Assembly: GCF_002632485.1 (NCBI RefSeq)
Contig: NZ_NIBU01000028.1
Span: 1 to 46,318, forward strand
Length of the DNA stretch: 46,318 bases
Direction: 5' to 3'
Source: Xenorhabdus innexi
GTDB lineage: Bacteria > Pseudomonadota > Gammaproteobacteria > Enterobacterales > Enterobacteriaceae
Positions 28,757 to 39,298 of this stretch are shown piece by piece. Made by a program: the position numbers and the translations under genes. Position 1 is the first letter of the stretch. Every line of letters starts with the position of its first letter. The notes beneath the pieces were generated by a model. It saw only the letters and a list, made by a program, of their open reading frames with translations, was not told the origin of the DNA and made no database searches.

Positions 28757-29746
28757 TTACCGAGTGGAGCAAAGCTGCTTTTCCCAATTGAGTAATTGTT
28801 CAGTCAATAACAATTCCCGATTGATACCCGCTACGGATATTAATTGATGACGACAGCGTACCCAATCATCAGCTGTATTTAACAATTTTTCCATACTTTG
28901 ACTGGAGGCCAGATGGTAAACCAACATCTGCTGATCCTGATTGATACAGTAATTTTGTGCCTTCTGATGCCATTTCACCGCATCAGACAACAGACTGATC
29001 AGCCAGTATAAAGATTGTTGCACATCATCACGATTCAATAATGACAAAAGTGACAAGGTATCACATTTATGCAATGCCTGAGTGATAGCCTGACAAAATG
29101 CATTTCTCTGCTGCCATTTTTCGGTCTGGAGTAACTGTTTTGCCGCCAGTGGTGCTCCCTGAGACAATTTTAAGGCTGTCTGGATATCCTGTGGTGATAT
29201 TGCCGGAAGCTGATTTTGCAGCCAGTACAAACCAGTCTGGTTATCAGGAACAGGCAGAAAATAATAAAAACAGCGGCTTCGTAGCGTTGCCAGTAAGCTG
29301 GCGGGCTGCTGGCATCTCAACAGGAAATAGGTATTGCCGGGTGGCTCTTCCAGCGTTTTTAACAACGCATTTGAGGCTGCATCAGTCAGTGCTTCTGTTG
29401 ATGGTATCCAAGCAATCTTTGCGCCGCCCTGTTGAGAATATTCATAAAGCTTTTCACTAAGTTGCCGTACTGCATCTACACCAATTGTGCTTTTTCCCTT
29501 TTCAGGGGCAAGAACATGCCAGTCAGAATGTGTTTCTGCCAACATCAAATGACAGCCGTGGCATTTACCGCAACTTTTTATTCCCTGTTTATCCTGACAC
29601 ATTAGCCAGCGGCTTAATCCATAAAGCAGCGCATCAGCACCGGTTCCTTCATAAGCATGGAGCAAAAGAGCGTGATGACCGCGCCCCTGTTGGTGGGATT
29701 CAATCAGCTGACGATATGCATGGTTAAGCCACGGATACCAACTCAT
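28757..29746 (-). CDS. holB: DNA polymerase III subunit delta prime
   Basis: Delta prime is the rigid stator of the clamp loader. The 329-residue protein has an AAA+ fold without a functional P-loop, a zinc module in [16 protein letters not shown], the LLKTLEEPP sensor region and the SRC motif in LATLRSRC that serves as arginine finger. The start at 29746 gives [15 protein letters not shown] like E. coli and overlaps the tmk stop as ATGA; an upstream ATG at 29773 would add nine residues inside tmk. The C-terminal domain is poorly conserved, as usual. Confidence 0.95.
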   Translation of the reverse strand: MSWYPWLNHAYRQLIESHQQGRGHHALLLHAYEGTGADALLYGLSRWLMCQDKQGIKSCGKCHGCHLMLAETHSDWHVLAPEKGKSTIGVDAVRQLSEKLYEYSQQGGAKIAWIPSTEALTDAASNALLKTLEEPPGNTYFLLRCQQPASLLATLRSRCFYYFLPVPDNQTGLYWLQNQLPAISPQDIQTALKLSQGAPLAAKQLLQTEKWQQRNAFCQAITQALHKCDTLSLLSLLNRDDVQQSLYWLISLLSDAVKWHQKAQNYCINQDQQMLVYHLASSQSMEKLLNTADDWVRCRHQLISVAGINRELLLTEQLLNWEKQLCSTR

Positions 29747-30384
29747 GCCTGCATTTCCTGTTGTTTCAGCCAATGTTGCAGTGCCTGACGTATATCAGCC
29801 TGTACTTTTTCCAATGGCTGCGTTGCATCTATTTTTATGATGGACTTATCCTGTGCGACCAATTCAAGATACCTTGTACGGGTACGATGGAAAAAATCTA
29901 ATGATTCTTTTTCAATGCGATCCAGCTCACCACGTTCTCTAGCTCGCTGTAAGCCAACCTCTGGCGGCAAATCAAGGTAAATCGTCAAATCAGGGGAAAA
30001 GCTACCGAGCGACGCTTCACGTAGTGAAGCCAGTAAATGTCTGTCAATATTACGCCCGCCTCCCTGATATGCCTGTGATGACATATCATGGCGATCACCA
30101 ACAACCCAGCAACCTTTTGCCAGTGCAGGCTTGATTACATTTTCCACAAGCTGAACTCTGGCAGCATAAAGCATCAGAACTTCTGCTTTATCCGTCAAGA
30201 TTTCACCTTCTATCCCTTGTTTGATCATCTGGCGTAATTTTTCTGCTAATGGTGTTCCACCCGGTTCACGGGTAAAAACAAGATCAGAAATTCCGGATTG
30301 CTTCAGTGTATCAGACACTGTCTGGATAGCCGTGGTTTTTCCTGCGCCTTCAAGCCCTTCAATAACAATAAATTTGCTGTTCAT
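29743..30384 (-). CDS. tmk: Thymidylate kinase
   Basis: Tmk phosphorylates dTMP to dTDP. The P-loop reads [13 protein letters not shown] (residues 8-20), followed by the DRX-type motif [16 protein letters not shown] and the [15 protein letters not shown] segment that binds dTMP; the LID region [14 protein letters not shown] is rich in arginine, as in the E. coli type II enzyme. It overlaps mltG by four bases (ATGA) and holB by four. Confidence 0.97.
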   Translation of the reverse strand: MNSKFIVIEGLEGAGKTTAIQTVSDTLKQSGISDLVFTREPGGTPLAEKLRQMIKQGIEGEILTDKAEVLMLYAARVQLVENVIKPALAKGCWVVGDRHDMSSQAYQGGGRNIDRHLLASLREASLGSFSPDLTIYLDLPPEVGLQRARERGELDRIEKESLDFFHRTRTRYLELVAQDKSIIKIDATQPLEKVQADIRQALQHWLKQQEMQA

Positions 30385-31406
30385 TTATCCTGCTTTAATC
30401 TCTGGCGATAAAGGCTTACCGCTCTATTATGCTCTACTAAATTTGTGGTAAAAGTATGGCCGCCATTACCATCTGCGACAAAATATAAATAGTTTGTGAC
30501 CGCCGGATGGGCTGCTGCCTTAAGTGAGGCAAGCCCCGGCATGGCAATTGGTGTGGGTGGCAGCCCCTCAATCATATAAGTGTTGTATGGCGTAAAGGTG
30601 CTCAGACTGCTACGGAAAATAGTGCCGCTGTATTTATCCCCCAGCCCATATATCACTGTCGGATCTGTCTGTAACCGCATCTTTAAACGCAACCGATTAA
30701 CAAATACAGAAGCTACTTTAGCGCGCTCAGACTCTACGGCAGTCTCTTTTTCGATGATAGATGCCATAATTAACATCTCATAAGCACTCTTATAAGGCAG
30801 ATTTTCAGCCCGGCCTTTCCATTCCTGATCTACCGCCATCACCATTTTTTGATGAGCACGTTTGAGTAACTCTGTATCGCTTGTACCTGCGGTATAGAGA
30901 TAAGTATCAGGATAAAACCACCCTTCCAGAGAACTCTCAGTTTTCATACCCAGCAGTTCTGCCAGCTCTTGGGGGGGTTTATCTTCTGCGACATGTTTTA
31001 AGTATGGCGCATTCTGCAATATTTTTGACCAATCAGAAAGACGGCTGCCTTCAACAAAACGAATAGCAAATTGAACTTCTTTACCGCTGGCAAATAACCG
31101 CAGAACTTCCTCTACCGACATATTTTTCTGTAACCGGTAAGTTCCCGCCTTAAACTTGAGCAATTCTGGTTCTAATCGGAATACCCACGGCAACAATCCG
31201 TTATCTTTAATTAAATTATGCTGAATCAACAACGTCTCTAAGCCGAGACGCCCCGTTCCGGCTGGTAATGTAAAAATGAGATCCTGATCCAGATTAACCT
31301 TCTGTGCAGAAAAGTTTTCCACTTTTTTGATAAAAAAGAAAAATGCTATTGCTGCAATAAAAATAATCAATCCAGGTAAAATAAGAATGCGTTTTTTGAG
31401 TTTCAT
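30381..31406 (-). CDS. mltG: Endolytic murein transglycosylase MltG
   Basis: MltG cuts nascent glycan strands and sets their length. It begins [20 protein letters not shown], a single membrane anchor, then a LysM-like subdomain ([20 protein letters not shown]) and the YceG catalytic domain with the active-site glutamate in [20 protein letters not shown] and [14 protein letters not shown] chose ATG 31406 since the next upstream ATG, 31433, adds nine charged residues before the anchor; the ribosome binding site is not decisive for either. Its stop overlaps tmk as ATGA, so synthesis of the two is coupled. Confidence 0.93.
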   Translation of the reverse strand: MKLKKRILILPGLIIFIAAIAFFFFIKKVENFSAQKVNLDQDLIFTLPAGTGRLGLETLLIQHNLIKDNGLLPWVFRLEPELLKFKAGTYRLQKNMSVEEVLRLFASGKEVQFAIRFVEGSRLSDWSKILQNAPYLKHVAEDKPPQELAELLGMKTESSLEGWFYPDTYLYTAGTSDTELLKRAHQKMVMAVDQEWKGRAENLPYKSAYEMLIMASIIEKETAVESERAKVASVFVNRLRLKMRLQTDPTVIYGLGDKYSGTIFRSSLSTFTPYNTYMIEGLPPTPIAMPGLASLKAAAHPAVTNYLYFVADGNGGHTFTTNLVEHNRAVSLYRQRLKQDK

Positions 31407-31471
31407 TCGATTACCACTTTCATCTGCTTTCAATGGCTTGCTGAATCACTACAGTTTAATTACCCTCAAAG

Positions 31472-32299
31472 CTACAGACTTAAACATTCAGGCAATAAAT
31501 ATTCATAGAGTTCTCTGGAGTGATATTTCCATGCTGGCTGATTTTTATGTGCCTGAATCTGATTAACAGCCATTATAGGCATCAGTGAATTACAAATAAT
31601 GACTTCATCAGCGTGAGCCAATGCTTCAGGATAACGCATAACACACGACAAGTTATAATCACTGCCTTCCAATAACTGGATTATCTTCTGTCGCATAACG
31701 CCCTCCACACCACACTGGCTTAAATCCGGAGTATAGATATTTTTGCCTCTGCGCCAGAAAATATTAGCGCTACAACATTCAACTAATAAACCATCACTAT
31801 CAAGCACTAACGCTTCATCGACTTTTTCCTGTTCAATAAGCCGTTTTATCAGAACCTGTTCTAACCGGTTCAGATGCTTGATTCCCGCCAGATAAGGATT
31901 AATTCCCATTGCAACAGGGCTAAGCCCCAATGCAACACCATTTTTCCGCTGCTGATAGTATTGTTCAGGATATGAGCTCAATGAAAGGATCTGATTCGGC
32001 CCGCTAATGCCAGCCATGCTGTAACCGCGTCCCCCTGTCCCTCTGGATAAGAGTACTTTTAAAACGCCTGACTCACATTCTGTTATAACTTGTTTTATAT
32101 GGTTTTCCAGTTGCGACCAATCCGGTACTGGCATAAACAGTTTTTCAACGCCTTTTTGTAATCGTTTTATATGCAAAGGCAAAAAAGCCGCCTGACCTTG
32201 TTCCACTCTGATTGTAGTAAAACAACCATCACCATATTGTATCGAGCGATCATTAACAGGAAGTTGATCGTGCGGTTTGCCGTTAATCCAATACATCAT
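31472..32299 (-). CDS. pabC: Aminodeoxychorismate lyase PabC
   Basis: PabC releases pyruvate from 4-amino-4-deoxychorismate to give p-aminobenzoate for folate. It is a fold-IV PLP enzyme of 275 residues: YGDGCFTTIRV at the N-terminus, the PLP lysine in GIKHLNRLEQVLIKRL, the glutamate in GLLVECCSANIFW, and GVMRQKIIQLL before the C-terminal domain. Two adjacent ATG codons (32299, 32296) are possible starts. It opens the series that leads to nagZ and lies behind the fabF terminator, so it needs its own promoter or read-through. Confidence 0.94.
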   Translation of the reverse strand: MMYWINGKPHDQLPVNDRSIQYGDGCFTTIRVEQGQAAFLPLHIKRLQKGVEKLFMPVPDWSQLENHIKQVITECESGVLKVLLSRGTGGRGYSMAGISGPNQILSLSSYPEQYYQQRKNGVALGLSPVAMGINPYLAGIKHLNRLEQVLIKRLIEQEKVDEALVLDSDGLLVECCSANIFWRRGKNIYTPDLSQCGVEGVMRQKIIQLLEGSDYNLSCVMRYPEALAHADEVIICNSLMPIMAVNQIQAHKNQPAWKYHSRELYEYLLPECLSL

Positions 32300-32368
32300 C
32301 TTACTTTCTGATTCTTAAATAAAAAGGCGTGAAAACCTCAGGTTATAAGGAGGGCTATAATAGTATAA

Positions 32369-32398
32369 AAAAAGCCTCAACACGAGTTGAGGCTTTTT
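32369..32398. terminator. Strong terminator between fabF and pabC
   Basis: AAAAAGCCTCAAC and GTTGAGGCTTTTT form a perfect 13-base stem around ACGA. Both strands have a run of T at the end of the stem, so it can stop transcription in both directions. It lies 18 bases past the fabF stop. Confidence 0.85.
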
Positions 32399-32415
32399 AT
32401 GGAAAACAGAGTGTC

Positions 32416-33657
32416 TTACATCTTACGGAAAATCAGTGAACCGTTAGTCCCACCGAAGCCGAAAGAGTTACACAACGCATATTCCATTCCTTCAACTTTA
32501 CGTGCTTCGCCTGGAACGAAATCCAGACGGCAATTATCATCCTGATTAACCAGGTTAATAGTTGGAGGAACAATCTGATCCCGCAGAGAAAGTACTGTGA
32601 AAATAGATTCTACCGCACCGGCTGCGCCCAACAGGTGACCTGTCATTGACTTGGTTGAGCTCACTAATACTTTAGTGTCTTGACCAAAGACAGATTCCAC
32701 AGCCAGAGATTCAGCAAGATCGCCCGCCGGTGTTGAAGTACCATGAGCATTAATATAGCCCACTTGTTCTGAAGAAATGCCTGCATCTCTCAAAGCATTT
32801 TCCATAGCAAGTGCAGCTCCTGCCCCATCTTCAGGCGGAGATGTCATATGATACGCGTCACTACTCATACCAAAGCCAACGACTTCAGCATAAATTTTTG
32901 CACCGCGTTTTTTGGCGTGTTCGTATTCTTCAAGAACAACAACACCAGCACCGTCACCCAGCACAAACCCGTCACGATCTTTATCCCAAGGGCGGCTTGC
33001 ACTTTGAGGATCGTCATTACGCGTCGACAGGGCACGGGCTGCACCAAACCCGGCAACACCAAATTCTGTACTTGCTTTTTCAGCACCACCTGCCAACATG
33101 ATATCAGCATCATTATAAGCAATTATACGCGCTGCATGACCAATGTTGTGCACACCAGAAGTACAGGCTGTTGCAATAGAGATACTAGGGCCACGAAGAC
33201 CATATAGTATGCTCAGATGACCAGATACCATATTGATAATGGTTGAAGGTACAAAGAACGGGCTGACCTTACGAGGACCGGCAGAAAGCAACGTTCTGTG
33301 GTTCTCTTCAATCAGACCCAGACCACCAATACCAGAACCAATAGCAGCACCAAAACGGCCAGCATTGGCTTCTGTTACTTCGATTCCTGCATCTTCAAAA
33401 GCTTGAATACCTGCAGCAATACCATACTGAATGAACAAATCCATTTTTCGTGCATCTTTGCGCGAAATATTGAAATCTTCATGATTAAAATTCTTCACCA
33501 AACCAGCAAATTTAGTTGCATGATTAACGGTGTCGAAATGTTCGATAAGGCCGATACCACTCTGTCCGGTACAAACAGCGTTCCAAGAAGACTCTACTGT
33601 ATTGCCGACAGGAGATACCATGCCTAGTCCGGTCACGACTACTCGACGCTTAGACAC
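32416..33657 (-). CDS. fabF: Beta-ketoacyl-ACP synthase II
   Basis: FabF elongates acyl chains by condensing malonyl-ACP with acyl-ACP. The 413-residue thiolase-fold enzyme has the nucleophile cysteine in [15 protein letters not shown] and the two histidines in [11 protein letters not shown] and [15 protein letters not shown] 33657 starts [19 protein letters not shown] as in E. coli, with GGAGG seven bases upstream; an ATG at 33699 would add 14 residues that cover this site. It follows acpP across a hairpin. Confidence 0.97.
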   Translation of the reverse strand: MSKRRVVVTGLGMVSPVGNTVESSWNAVCTGQSGIGLIEHFDTVNHATKFAGLVKNFNHEDFNISRKDARKMDLFIQYGIAAGIQAFEDAGIEVTEANAGRFGAAIGSGIGGLGLIEENHRTLLSAGPRKVSPFFVPSTIINMVSGHLSILYGLRGPSISIATACTSGVHNIGHAARIIAYNDADIMLAGGAEKASTEFGVAGFGAARALSTRNDDPQSASRPWDKDRDGFVLGDGAGVVVLEEYEHAKKRGAKIYAEVVGFGMSSDAYHMTSPPEDGAGAALAMENALRDAGISSEQVGYINAHGTSTPAGDLAESLAVESVFGQDTKVLVSSTKSMTGHLLGAAGAVESIFTVLSLRDQIVPPTINLVNQDDNCRLDFVPGEARKVEGMEYALCNSFGFGGTNGSLIFRKM

Positions 33658-33690
33658 GGTTATCCTCCAGGGAGGGAAAAAATGTAAGAC

Positions 33691-33720
33691 AAAAAACATA
33701 GGCGGTCGAGCGACCGCCTA
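33691..33720 (-). terminator. Attenuator or terminator between acpP and fabF
   Basis: TAGGCGGTCG and CGACCGCCTA pair perfectly with only AG between them (33699-33720), so a tight GC-rich hairpin forms. On the minus strand it is followed by TGTTTTTTGTC. It lies between acpP and fabF, so most transcripts should end after acpP and only part continue into fabF. Confidence 0.75.
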
Positions 33721-33731
33721 GGTATATATGC

Positions 33732-33968
33732 TTATTTACCTGCGTTTTCAACGTAGTCAATAGCAGCCTGAACTGTAGTGATTTTTTCAGCTTCTTCGTC
33801 TGGGATCTCAATATCGAACTCTTCTTCCAGAGCCATTACCAGTTCAACTGTGTCAAGAGAATCAGCGCCCAAGTCATCAACAAATGAAGCTGTGTTTACA
33901 ACTTCTTCCTCTTTAACACCCAGTTGTTCAACGATGATTTTCTTAACGCGTTCGTCGATAGTGCTCAT
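33732..33968 (-). CDS. acpP: Acyl carrier protein
   Basis: The 78-residue, strongly acidic carrier holds growing acyl chains on 4'-phosphopantetheine attached to the serine of [20 protein letters not shown] (Ser37 in the mature E. coli protein). The sequence differs from E. coli mainly in helix I and the end (VENAGK). GGAAAT precedes ATG 33968. It is placed between fabG and fabF as usual. Confidence 0.98.
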   Translation of the reverse strand: MSTIDERVKKIIVEQLGVKEEEVVNTASFVDDLGADSLDTVELVMALEEEFDIEIPDEEAEKITTVQAAIDYVENAGK

Positions 33969-34013
33969 ACTATTAAATTTCCTATCAAAACTCGCTTTCG
34001 CGATGGTTTTCGT

Positions 34014-34041
34014 AGTTTATAAAATACAGGAAAAGATGCAA
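34014..34041 (-). promoter_or_regulatory. Possible promoter of acpP
   Basis: On the minus strand TTGCAT (34036-34041) and TAAACT (34014-34019) are 16 bases apart, in the 151-base gap between fabG and acpP and about 46 bases before the acpP start. A separate acpP promoter is known in E. coli. Confidence 0.35.
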
Positions 34042-34119
34042 CCAAATCCCGGCTGGTCGAACCACCAACTGCTTATTTTGTATAATAAACACATCAAAAA
34101 CAGTGGGTTCGCTCATTTT

Positions 34120-34854
34120 TTATATCATGTACATGCCACCATTGACATGTAATGTTTCACCCGTAATGTAAGCGGCCTCATCAGAAGCAAGAAACGCTAC
34201 AGCACTGGCAATTTCATTTGCATTACCGAGACGATTAGCAGGAACATCAGATAAAATGCCTGCTCGTTGTTCGTCTGTCAACGCTCTGGTCATATCCGTT
34301 TCGATAAAACCGGGAGCAATAACATTGACGGTAATGCCACGAGAAGCGACTTCACGAGCCAGTGATTTACTAAAACCAATGACCCCTGCTTTCGCTGCCG
34401 CGTAATTCGCCTGCCCTGCATTTCCCATTGTTCCAACAACCGAGCCAATGGAAATAATACGCCCATAACGTTTTTTCATCATAGAACGCATTACTGCTTT
34501 TGACAGACGAAAAATCGAAGAAAGATTAGTGTCAACAATACCTTGCCACTCATCATCTTTCATGCGCATCAACAAGTTGTCACGTGTGATGCCCGCATTA
34601 TTAACCAGAATGTCTATTTCACCAAATTCAGCACGAATATTCGATAGTGCTTGTTCAATGGATGCTGAATCTGTGACATTCAGTACAAAACCTTTGCCTT
34701 TATCGCCCAGATAGGCACTGATTGCCTCGGCTCCGTTTTCACTGGTCGCTGTACCAATGACAAGCGCTCCACGTTCAGCCAATAATTCTGCAATCGCTCG
34801 ACCTATGCCACGGCTGGCACCAGTAACTAGTGCAATTCTTCCATCAAAGCCCAT
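34120..34854 (-). CDS. fabG: 3-oxoacyl-ACP reductase FabG
   Basis: FabG reduces 3-oxoacyl-ACP with NADPH in each elongation round. A classical short-chain dehydrogenase of 244 residues: cofactor motif TGASRGIGRAIAELLAERG, structural NNAGITRDN, catalytic Ser in ISIGSVVGTMGN and Tyr/Lys in QANYAAAKAGVIG. ATG 34854 matches E. coli and follows GAGG; an ATG at 34869 overlaps the fabD stop and would add five residues containing that site. Confidence 0.97.
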   Translation of the reverse strand: MGFDGRIALVTGASRGIGRAIAELLAERGALVIGTATSENGAEAISAYLGDKGKGFVLNVTDSASIEQALSNIRAEFGEIDILVNNAGITRDNLLMRMKDDEWQGIVDTNLSSIFRLSKAVMRSMMKKRYGRIISIGSVVGTMGNAGQANYAAAKAGVIGFSKSLAREVASRGITVNVIAPGFIETDMTRALTDEQRAGILSDVPANRLGNANEIASAVAFLASDEAAYITGETLHVNGGMYMI

Positions 34855-34865
34855 GTTTTCCTCAG

Positions 34866-35795
34866 TCATTTATTCAGAGCAATTGTAAGTGATGATACAT
34901 CATTCACTGCTACAGCACTCAGCGTATCAACAATTCGTTTTGTTAAGCCAGTCAGTACCTTACCCGGCCCTATTTCCAACAGGTTATCAATATTCTGAGA
35001 GGCAATATACTCAACAGATTCTGTCCAGCGTACCGGATTATACAACTGACGCACCAGTGCATCCCGGATTGCATCAGCAGATTCTTGTGCTTTTACGTCA
35101 ACATTATTGACAACAGGGAATTGCGGCTGGTTAAACTCAACAGACTGTAATGCATCTGCTAACTGGTCTGCTGCGGATTTCATTAATGCACAGTGTGAAG
35201 GAACACTGACAGATAAAGGCAGAGCACGTTTAGCTCCCGCTGCTTTACATGCAGCACCCGCTCGCTCTACAGCCTCTTTTTCACCAGCAATAACGACCTG
35301 CCCCGGAGAATTAAAGTTCACGGGGGAGACAATCTGCCCCTGTGCTGATTCTTCACATGCTTTTGCAATGGAGTCATTATCCAGACCAATAATGGCATAC
35401 ATAGCACCCTGCCCTTCAGGTACAGCTTCCTGCATCAGCTTTCCACGTAATTCGACCAGCTTAATTGCCTGTTGGAATTCAATCACACCAGCGCAAACCA
35501 GTGCTGAATATTCGCCAAGGCTATGCCCAGCCATCATGGAAGGATTTTTTCCTCCCTGTTGCTGCCAAACCCGCCAAATAGCAACAGAAGCAGCCAGCAA
35601 TGCAGGCTGTGTTTTCCACGTTTTATTCAGTTCTTCAGCTGGCCCCTGCTGGACTAATTCCCATAAATCGTATCCCAAAACCGCAGAAGCTTCTGCAAAA
35701 GTTTGCTCTACAAGCGGAAATTCTGTGGCTAAGCCAGCTAGCATGCCAAGAGATTGAGAACCTTGGCCGGGAAATACCATTGCAAAATCAGACAT
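34866..35795 (-). CDS. fabD: Malonyl-CoA:ACP transacylase
   Basis: FabD loads malonyl groups onto ACP. The serine nucleophile lies in the elbow AGHSLGEYSALVCAG, the catalytic histidine in SVSVPSHCALMKSAADQL, and the N-terminal FPGQGSQSLGML binds the substrate. At 309 residues it has the same length as the E. coli enzyme. It lies 18 bases after fabH and 11 bases before fabG. Confidence 0.97.
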   Translation of the reverse strand: MSDFAMVFPGQGSQSLGMLAGLATEFPLVEQTFAEASAVLGYDLWELVQQGPAEELNKTWKTQPALLAASVAIWRVWQQQGGKNPSMMAGHSLGEYSALVCAGVIEFQQAIKLVELRGKLMQEAVPEGQGAMYAIIGLDNDSIAKACEESAQGQIVSPVNFNSPGQVVIAGEKEAVERAGAACKAAGAKRALPLSVSVPSHCALMKSAADQLADALQSVEFNQPQFPVVNNVDVKAQESADAIRDALVRQLYNPVRWTESVEYIASQNIDNLLEIGPGKVLTGLTKRIVDTLSAVAVNDVSSLTIALNK

Positions 35796-35813
35796 GTTTA
35801 TCTTCCTGTTAAG

Positions 35814-36767
35814 TTAAAAACGTACTAGCGCTGAGCCCCAGGTAAAGCCACCGCCAAATGCTTCAAGTAAAACAAGTTGGCCACGCTGAATTCGCCCATC
35901 ACGGATCGCTTCGTCAAATGCAGTCGGGACAGATGCGGCTGAAGTATTACCATGACGATCCAGTGTTACAACAACTTTATCCATCGTCATATTCAGTTTT
36001 TTAGCTGTCGCTGAAATAATGCGTAAGTTCGCCTGATGGGGCACCAGCCAATCAAGCTGGGAATGAGCCAAACCATTAGCTGTCAATGTTTCATCAACAA
36101 TATTCGCTAATTCTCGCACGGCAACCTTAAATACTTCATTGCCAACCATCGTAAGGTATGCTGGCGTATCCATTTTTTGGCGATCCTGATGAGCTACCGA
36201 CAGCAATTCGCCATAATGGCCATCCGCATGCAGATGGGTTGACAGAATGCCCGGTTCTTCAGAAGCCCCTACGATCATTGCTCCCGCGGCATCACCAAAA
36301 AGGATAACAGTGCCGCGATCTTGCGGGTCAACAGTTTTGGAAAGCGTATCAGCACCAATAACCAGTGCGCATTTGGCTGCACCCGTTTTTATAAACTGAT
36401 CAACGACACTCAATGCATATGTAAACCCGGCACAGGCAGCCGCAACATCAAAAGCCGGAATACCGTTAATACCCAACAGTTGTTGGATCTGACAGGCACT
36501 GCTGGGAAAAGCATGGGTTCCCGTTGTGGTTGCAACAACAATTAAATCAATTTGCGTTTTATCGATACCAGCCATTTCTATGGCTTGCTCTGCAGCACTG
36601 AATCCCATGGTTGCTACCGTTTCACCTTCATCGGCTATACGGCGTTCACGGATACCTGTGCGAGTGACAATCCACTCATCAGTCGTATCCACCATTTTTT
36701 CTAAATCTGCGTTAGTACGCACCTGAGAAGGCAAGTAACTGCCCGTGCCTAAGATCTTTGTATACAT
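35814..36767 (-). CDS. fabH: Beta-ketoacyl-ACP synthase III
   Basis: FabH starts fatty-acid synthesis by joining acetyl-CoA and malonyl-ACP. The catalytic triad is visible: Cys in [16 protein letters not shown], His in [12 protein letters not shown] and Asn in [12 protein letters not shown]. Length 317 equals E. coli. It follows plsX by six bases, so both are one operon. Confidence 0.97.
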   Translation of the reverse strand: MYTKILGTGSYLPSQVRTNADLEKMVDTTDEWIVTRTGIRERRIADEGETVATMGFSAAEQAIEMAGIDKTQIDLIVVATTTGTHAFPSSACQIQQLLGINGIPAFDVAAACAGFTYALSVVDQFIKTGAAKCALVIGADTLSKTVDPQDRGTVILFGDAAGAMIVGASEEPGILSTHLHADGHYGELLSVAHQDRQKMDTPAYLTMVGNEVFKVAVRELANIVDETLTANGLAHSQLDWLVPHQANLRIISATAKKLNMTMDKVVVTLDRHGNTSAASVPTAFDEAIRDGRIQRGQLVLLEAFGGGFTWGSALVRF

Positions 36768-36773
36768 TTATGC

Positions 36774-37811
36774 TTATTCACTCTTGGGTAATACTGCATC
36801 CAGTCGGACCGCAATTTTTTCAGAAACCTGCTTTTCTACCGCCTGAACAGCTTGATCAATAGCAGCTTTGAATGCATTTTCATTTGCAGCACCATGACTT
36901 TTTATGACAATACCACGCAATCCTAATAGTGTTGCGCCGTTATGCTGATCAGGGTTTAGATGACCGAAGCGTTTTGCTATTAGTTTAAGCAAAAGCTTCC
37001 TGAATATTTTCATCAGCCATGACGATTTTTTCTTCTGCCCTTCCGGTGACTTAAGCAGAGACAGAATCACTCTGATTGTGCCTTCCATTGTCTTCAGCGT
37101 AACATTACCTGCGAAGCCGTCACACACGAGGACATCAGTCTTCCCCGTTAACAGCTCATTTCCTTCCACATAGCCTATATAGTTGATTAACTCACTATTC
37201 CGTAAGGTCATGGCGGCTTCGCGGATATTATCCAGCCCTTTGGATTCCTCTTCCCCGATATTAAGTAATGCTACACGTGGATTTTTTACACCCGCAACAT
37301 CTTCAGCCATTACAGCGCCCATAATGGCAAATTGCACTAACATACGACTATTACAATTAATATTAGCGCCCAAATCCAATATGACCGTTTTTTGTTGTTT
37401 CAGATTTGGTATAGCTGTTACCAAAGCTGGCCGCTCAATTCCTTCTATCGATTTCAGCATCATCTTAGCCAGCCCCATTAATACCCCTGTATTTCCTGCA
37501 CTGACACACGCCTGCGCTTCACCGGATTTCACCAGATTTAGTGCAATACGCATTGAAGTACCGTGACTGGAACGGATTGCCTGAGATGGTTTGACATCAT
37601 TAGCAACGACATGTTCCGCAGGAATAATTTGCAAACGATCGAGCTGCTCAGCATTTTTGTTTGCAAGCAAAGGAGAAATGGCTTCGGGATCACCGACCAA
37701 CAATAGTTTTAATCGCGGATTAGATGCCAGTGCCTGCAATGCAGCAGGCACCGTGACGCGAGGACCAAAGTCCCCGCCCATAGCATCTAACGCTAAGGTT
37801 AGATTAGCCAA
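36774..37811 (-). CDS. plsX: Phosphate acyltransferase PlsX
   Basis: PlsX turns acyl-ACP into acyl-phosphate for phospholipid synthesis. It begins [19 protein letters not shown] and carries [23 protein letters not shown] and [14 protein letters not shown], all family hallmarks, and ends in the membrane-contacting helices [14 protein letters not shown] and the [14 protein letters not shown] region. The start is a TTG (37811): an in-frame stop lies five codons upstream with no ATG between. It follows rpmF by 28 bases, the usual coupling of ribosomal protein and lipid genes. Confidence 0.96.
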   Translation of the reverse strand: MANLTLALDAMGGDFGPRVTVPAALQALASNPRLKLLLVGDPEAISPLLANKNAEQLDRLQIIPAEHVVANDVKPSQAIRSSHGTSMRIALNLVKSGEAQACVSAGNTGVLMGLAKMMLKSIEGIERPALVTAIPNLKQQKTVILDLGANINCNSRMLVQFAIMGAVMAEDVAGVKNPRVALLNIGEEESKGLDNIREAAMTLRNSELINYIGYVEGNELLTGKTDVLVCDGFAGNVTLKTMEGTIRVILSLLKSPEGQKKKSSWLMKIFRKLLLKLIAKRFGHLNPDQHNGATLLGLRGIVIKSHGAANENAFKAAIDQAVQAVEKQVSEKIAVRLDAVLPKSE

Positions 37812-37839
37812 GATATCAACTTGCTAATAACTAGCTGAA

Positions 37840-38010
37840 TTACTTGTTGATTACCTTGCGGCCACGGTAGTAGCCATCGGCAGTCACATGGTGACGCAGG
37901 TGAGTTTCACCAGAAGTTTTGTCTACAGAGACGTGTGCTGCAGTCAGTGCGTCATGAGAACGACGCATACCACGTTTAGAACGAGTTGGTTTATTCTGTT
38001 GTACGGCCAT
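37840..38010 (-). CDS. rpmF: 50S ribosomal protein L32
   Basis: This 56-residue ribosomal protein reads [20 protein letters not shown] after the initiator and ends with [16 protein letters not shown]. It is the form without the zinc-binding cysteines, as in E. coli. AAGGAG precedes ATG 38010. It lies between yceD and plsX, the standard enterobacterial order, 12 bases after yceD. Confidence 0.97.
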   Translation of the reverse strand: MAVQQNKPTRSKRGMRRSHDALTAAHVSVDKTSGETHLRHHVTADGYYRGRKVINK

Positions 38011-38022
38011 TGACCTTACTCC

Positions 38023-38547
38023 TTAAGTACTTTTCTTTAAACTGGCTAATACGGCAAATGGGTTTGGTTTCTCTGCTTCAGGAGGCAGTACACCAAACAC
38101 CATATCCGTGTCGGACACTTCACAGTGTTCAGAATCATGTACCGGAACTACTGGCAGAGAAAGAATTATTTCATCTTCAATCATTGCCAGTAAATCTATT
38201 TCGCCAAATTCATTAACGTCAATTGGCTCATACTCTTCCGGTAATGCTTCAGCCCGCTCATCATCGACGACCGGGCTAAAACAATACGTTGTGTGAACAT
38301 GATGACTGAAATTACTGCCACAACGCTGACAGGTAAGCGTAACATCCACATCTGAATGTCCTTTTACAACTGCCAGACGCTGATTATCAATCTGAAATGA
38401 TAATGAGTTATCTACATCACTATCCACACTGACCACAGACTCTATAAGACGAGACATCTGTTCAGCAGTATAACTGCCTGTGTAATCTAATCTTTTCTGG
38501 GCTGCACGAAGTGCATCAATGGTCAGGGGTAATTTTACCTTCTGCAT
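38023..38547 (-). CDS. yceD: DUF177 protein YceD, 23S rRNA accumulation factor
   Basis: YceD (174 residues) is needed for normal accumulation of 23S rRNA, by genetics in E. coli and plants. It starts [20 protein letters not shown] and has the zinc-like pair in [11 protein letters not shown] together with [13 protein letters not shown] near the end, then [13 protein letters not shown]. The start agrees with E. coli. No Shine-Dalgarno sequence is seen and the promoter lies so near that the mRNA leader would be only a few bases. Confidence 0.95.
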   Translation of the reverse strand: MQKVKLPLTIDALRAAQKRLDYTGSYTAEQMSRLIESVVSVDSDVDNSLSFQIDNQRLAVVKGHSDVDVTLTCQRCGSNFSHHVHTTYCFSPVVDDERAEALPEEYEPIDVNEFGEIDLLAMIEDEIILSLPVVPVHDSEHCEVSDTDMVFGVLPPEAEKPNPFAVLASLKKST

Positions 38548-38556
38548 AAGGCGCGC

Positions 38557-38585
38557 ATATTATCTTTGTAAAGGGATATAGTCAA
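38557..38585 (-). promoter_or_regulatory. Sigma70 promoter of the yceD-rpmF-plsX-fab cluster
   Basis: On the minus strand TTGACT (38580-38585) and TAATAT (38557-38562) are exactly 17 bases apart. The expected transcription start lies only about two to five bases before the yceD ATG at 38547. Confidence 0.7.
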
Positions 38586-38691
38586 AGAAAAAGGCCACAC
38601 ATCTGCACCTTTCCACCAAATATTCGCTTAATAAGCGGTGTATAGTTTAAAATGCCTGCAAATATTTCTCTACGTATTTTATGGAAAAATG

Positions 38692-39282
38692 ATGCTTCCG
38701 ATTGTTTTATCATCAACTTCGATATATCGCCGCTTATTACTGGAAAAAATTGGCCTGCCTTTTACCTGTGCAGCACCTCATATTGATGAAAGCCCGCAGG
38801 AGAATGAAACGCCTGAACAATTAGTTATGCGGCTTTCACAAGAAAAGGCTATCGCATTACAGCCACATTATTCCAGTCACCTTATTATAGGTTCAGATCA
38901 GGTTTGTATTTTAAATGGCGAGCTAACAGGAAAACCGCATAATTTTGAGAATGCTTTCGCACAGTTAAAAAAAGCCAGTGGTCAATGTGTTACTTTTTAC
39001 ACAGGAATTACATTATTCAATAGCAAAACCGGAAGTACAGATACTCGCTGTGAACTATTTAATGTTCATTTCAGGGTACTTACTGATACTGAAATCATCA
39101 GTTATCTGAAAAAAGAACAACCGCTTAATTGTGCCGGGAGTTTTAAAAGTGAAGGTTTAGGGATTACGCTATTTGAAAAACTTGACGGCAGAGATCCCAA
39201 CACATTAATTGGCCTGCCATTAATCACACTGACTGAAATGCTTATCCGTCAGGGGGTAAACCCACTGACGGCACATGATTAA
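38692..39282 (+). CDS. yceF: Maf-family 7-methyl-GTP pyrophosphatase YceF
   Basis: YceF hydrolyses m7GTP and related modified nucleotides. The Maf motifs are present: [19 protein letters not shown] (the S-x-S/R-R-x-L-L start), the E of [28 protein letters not shown] with its metal-binding aspartate, [22 protein letters not shown] and [18 protein letters not shown] chose the second of two adjacent ATG codons (38692) with GGA six bases upstream; it equals the E. coli start. A longer opening from 38638 adds unconserved hydrophobic residues. It is transcribed divergently from yceD. Confidence 0.94.
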   Translation: MLPIVLSSTSIYRRLLLEKIGLPFTCAAPHIDESPQENETPEQLVMRLSQEKAIALQPHYSSHLIIGSDQVCILNGELTGKPHNFENAFAQLKKASGQCVTFYTGITLFNSKTGSTDTRCELFNVHFRVLTDTEIISYLKKEQPLNCAGSFKSEGLGITLFEKLDGRDPNTLIGLPLITLTEMLIRQGVNPLTAHD

Positions 39283-39298
39283 CCCAATGATTAGAGCA

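Noticed and set aside
32811-33207. Overlapping plus-strand frames of about 100 codons within fabF
   Set aside because: They are antisense to an intact conserved gene and show no recognisable motif.
35107-35757. A 216-codon open frame on the plus strand
   Set aside because: It lies wholly antisense to fabD, whose motifs are all intact. Its composition (Ser, Ala, Pro, Cys mixture) is what the reverse strand of a coding gene gives, and it has no plausible start.
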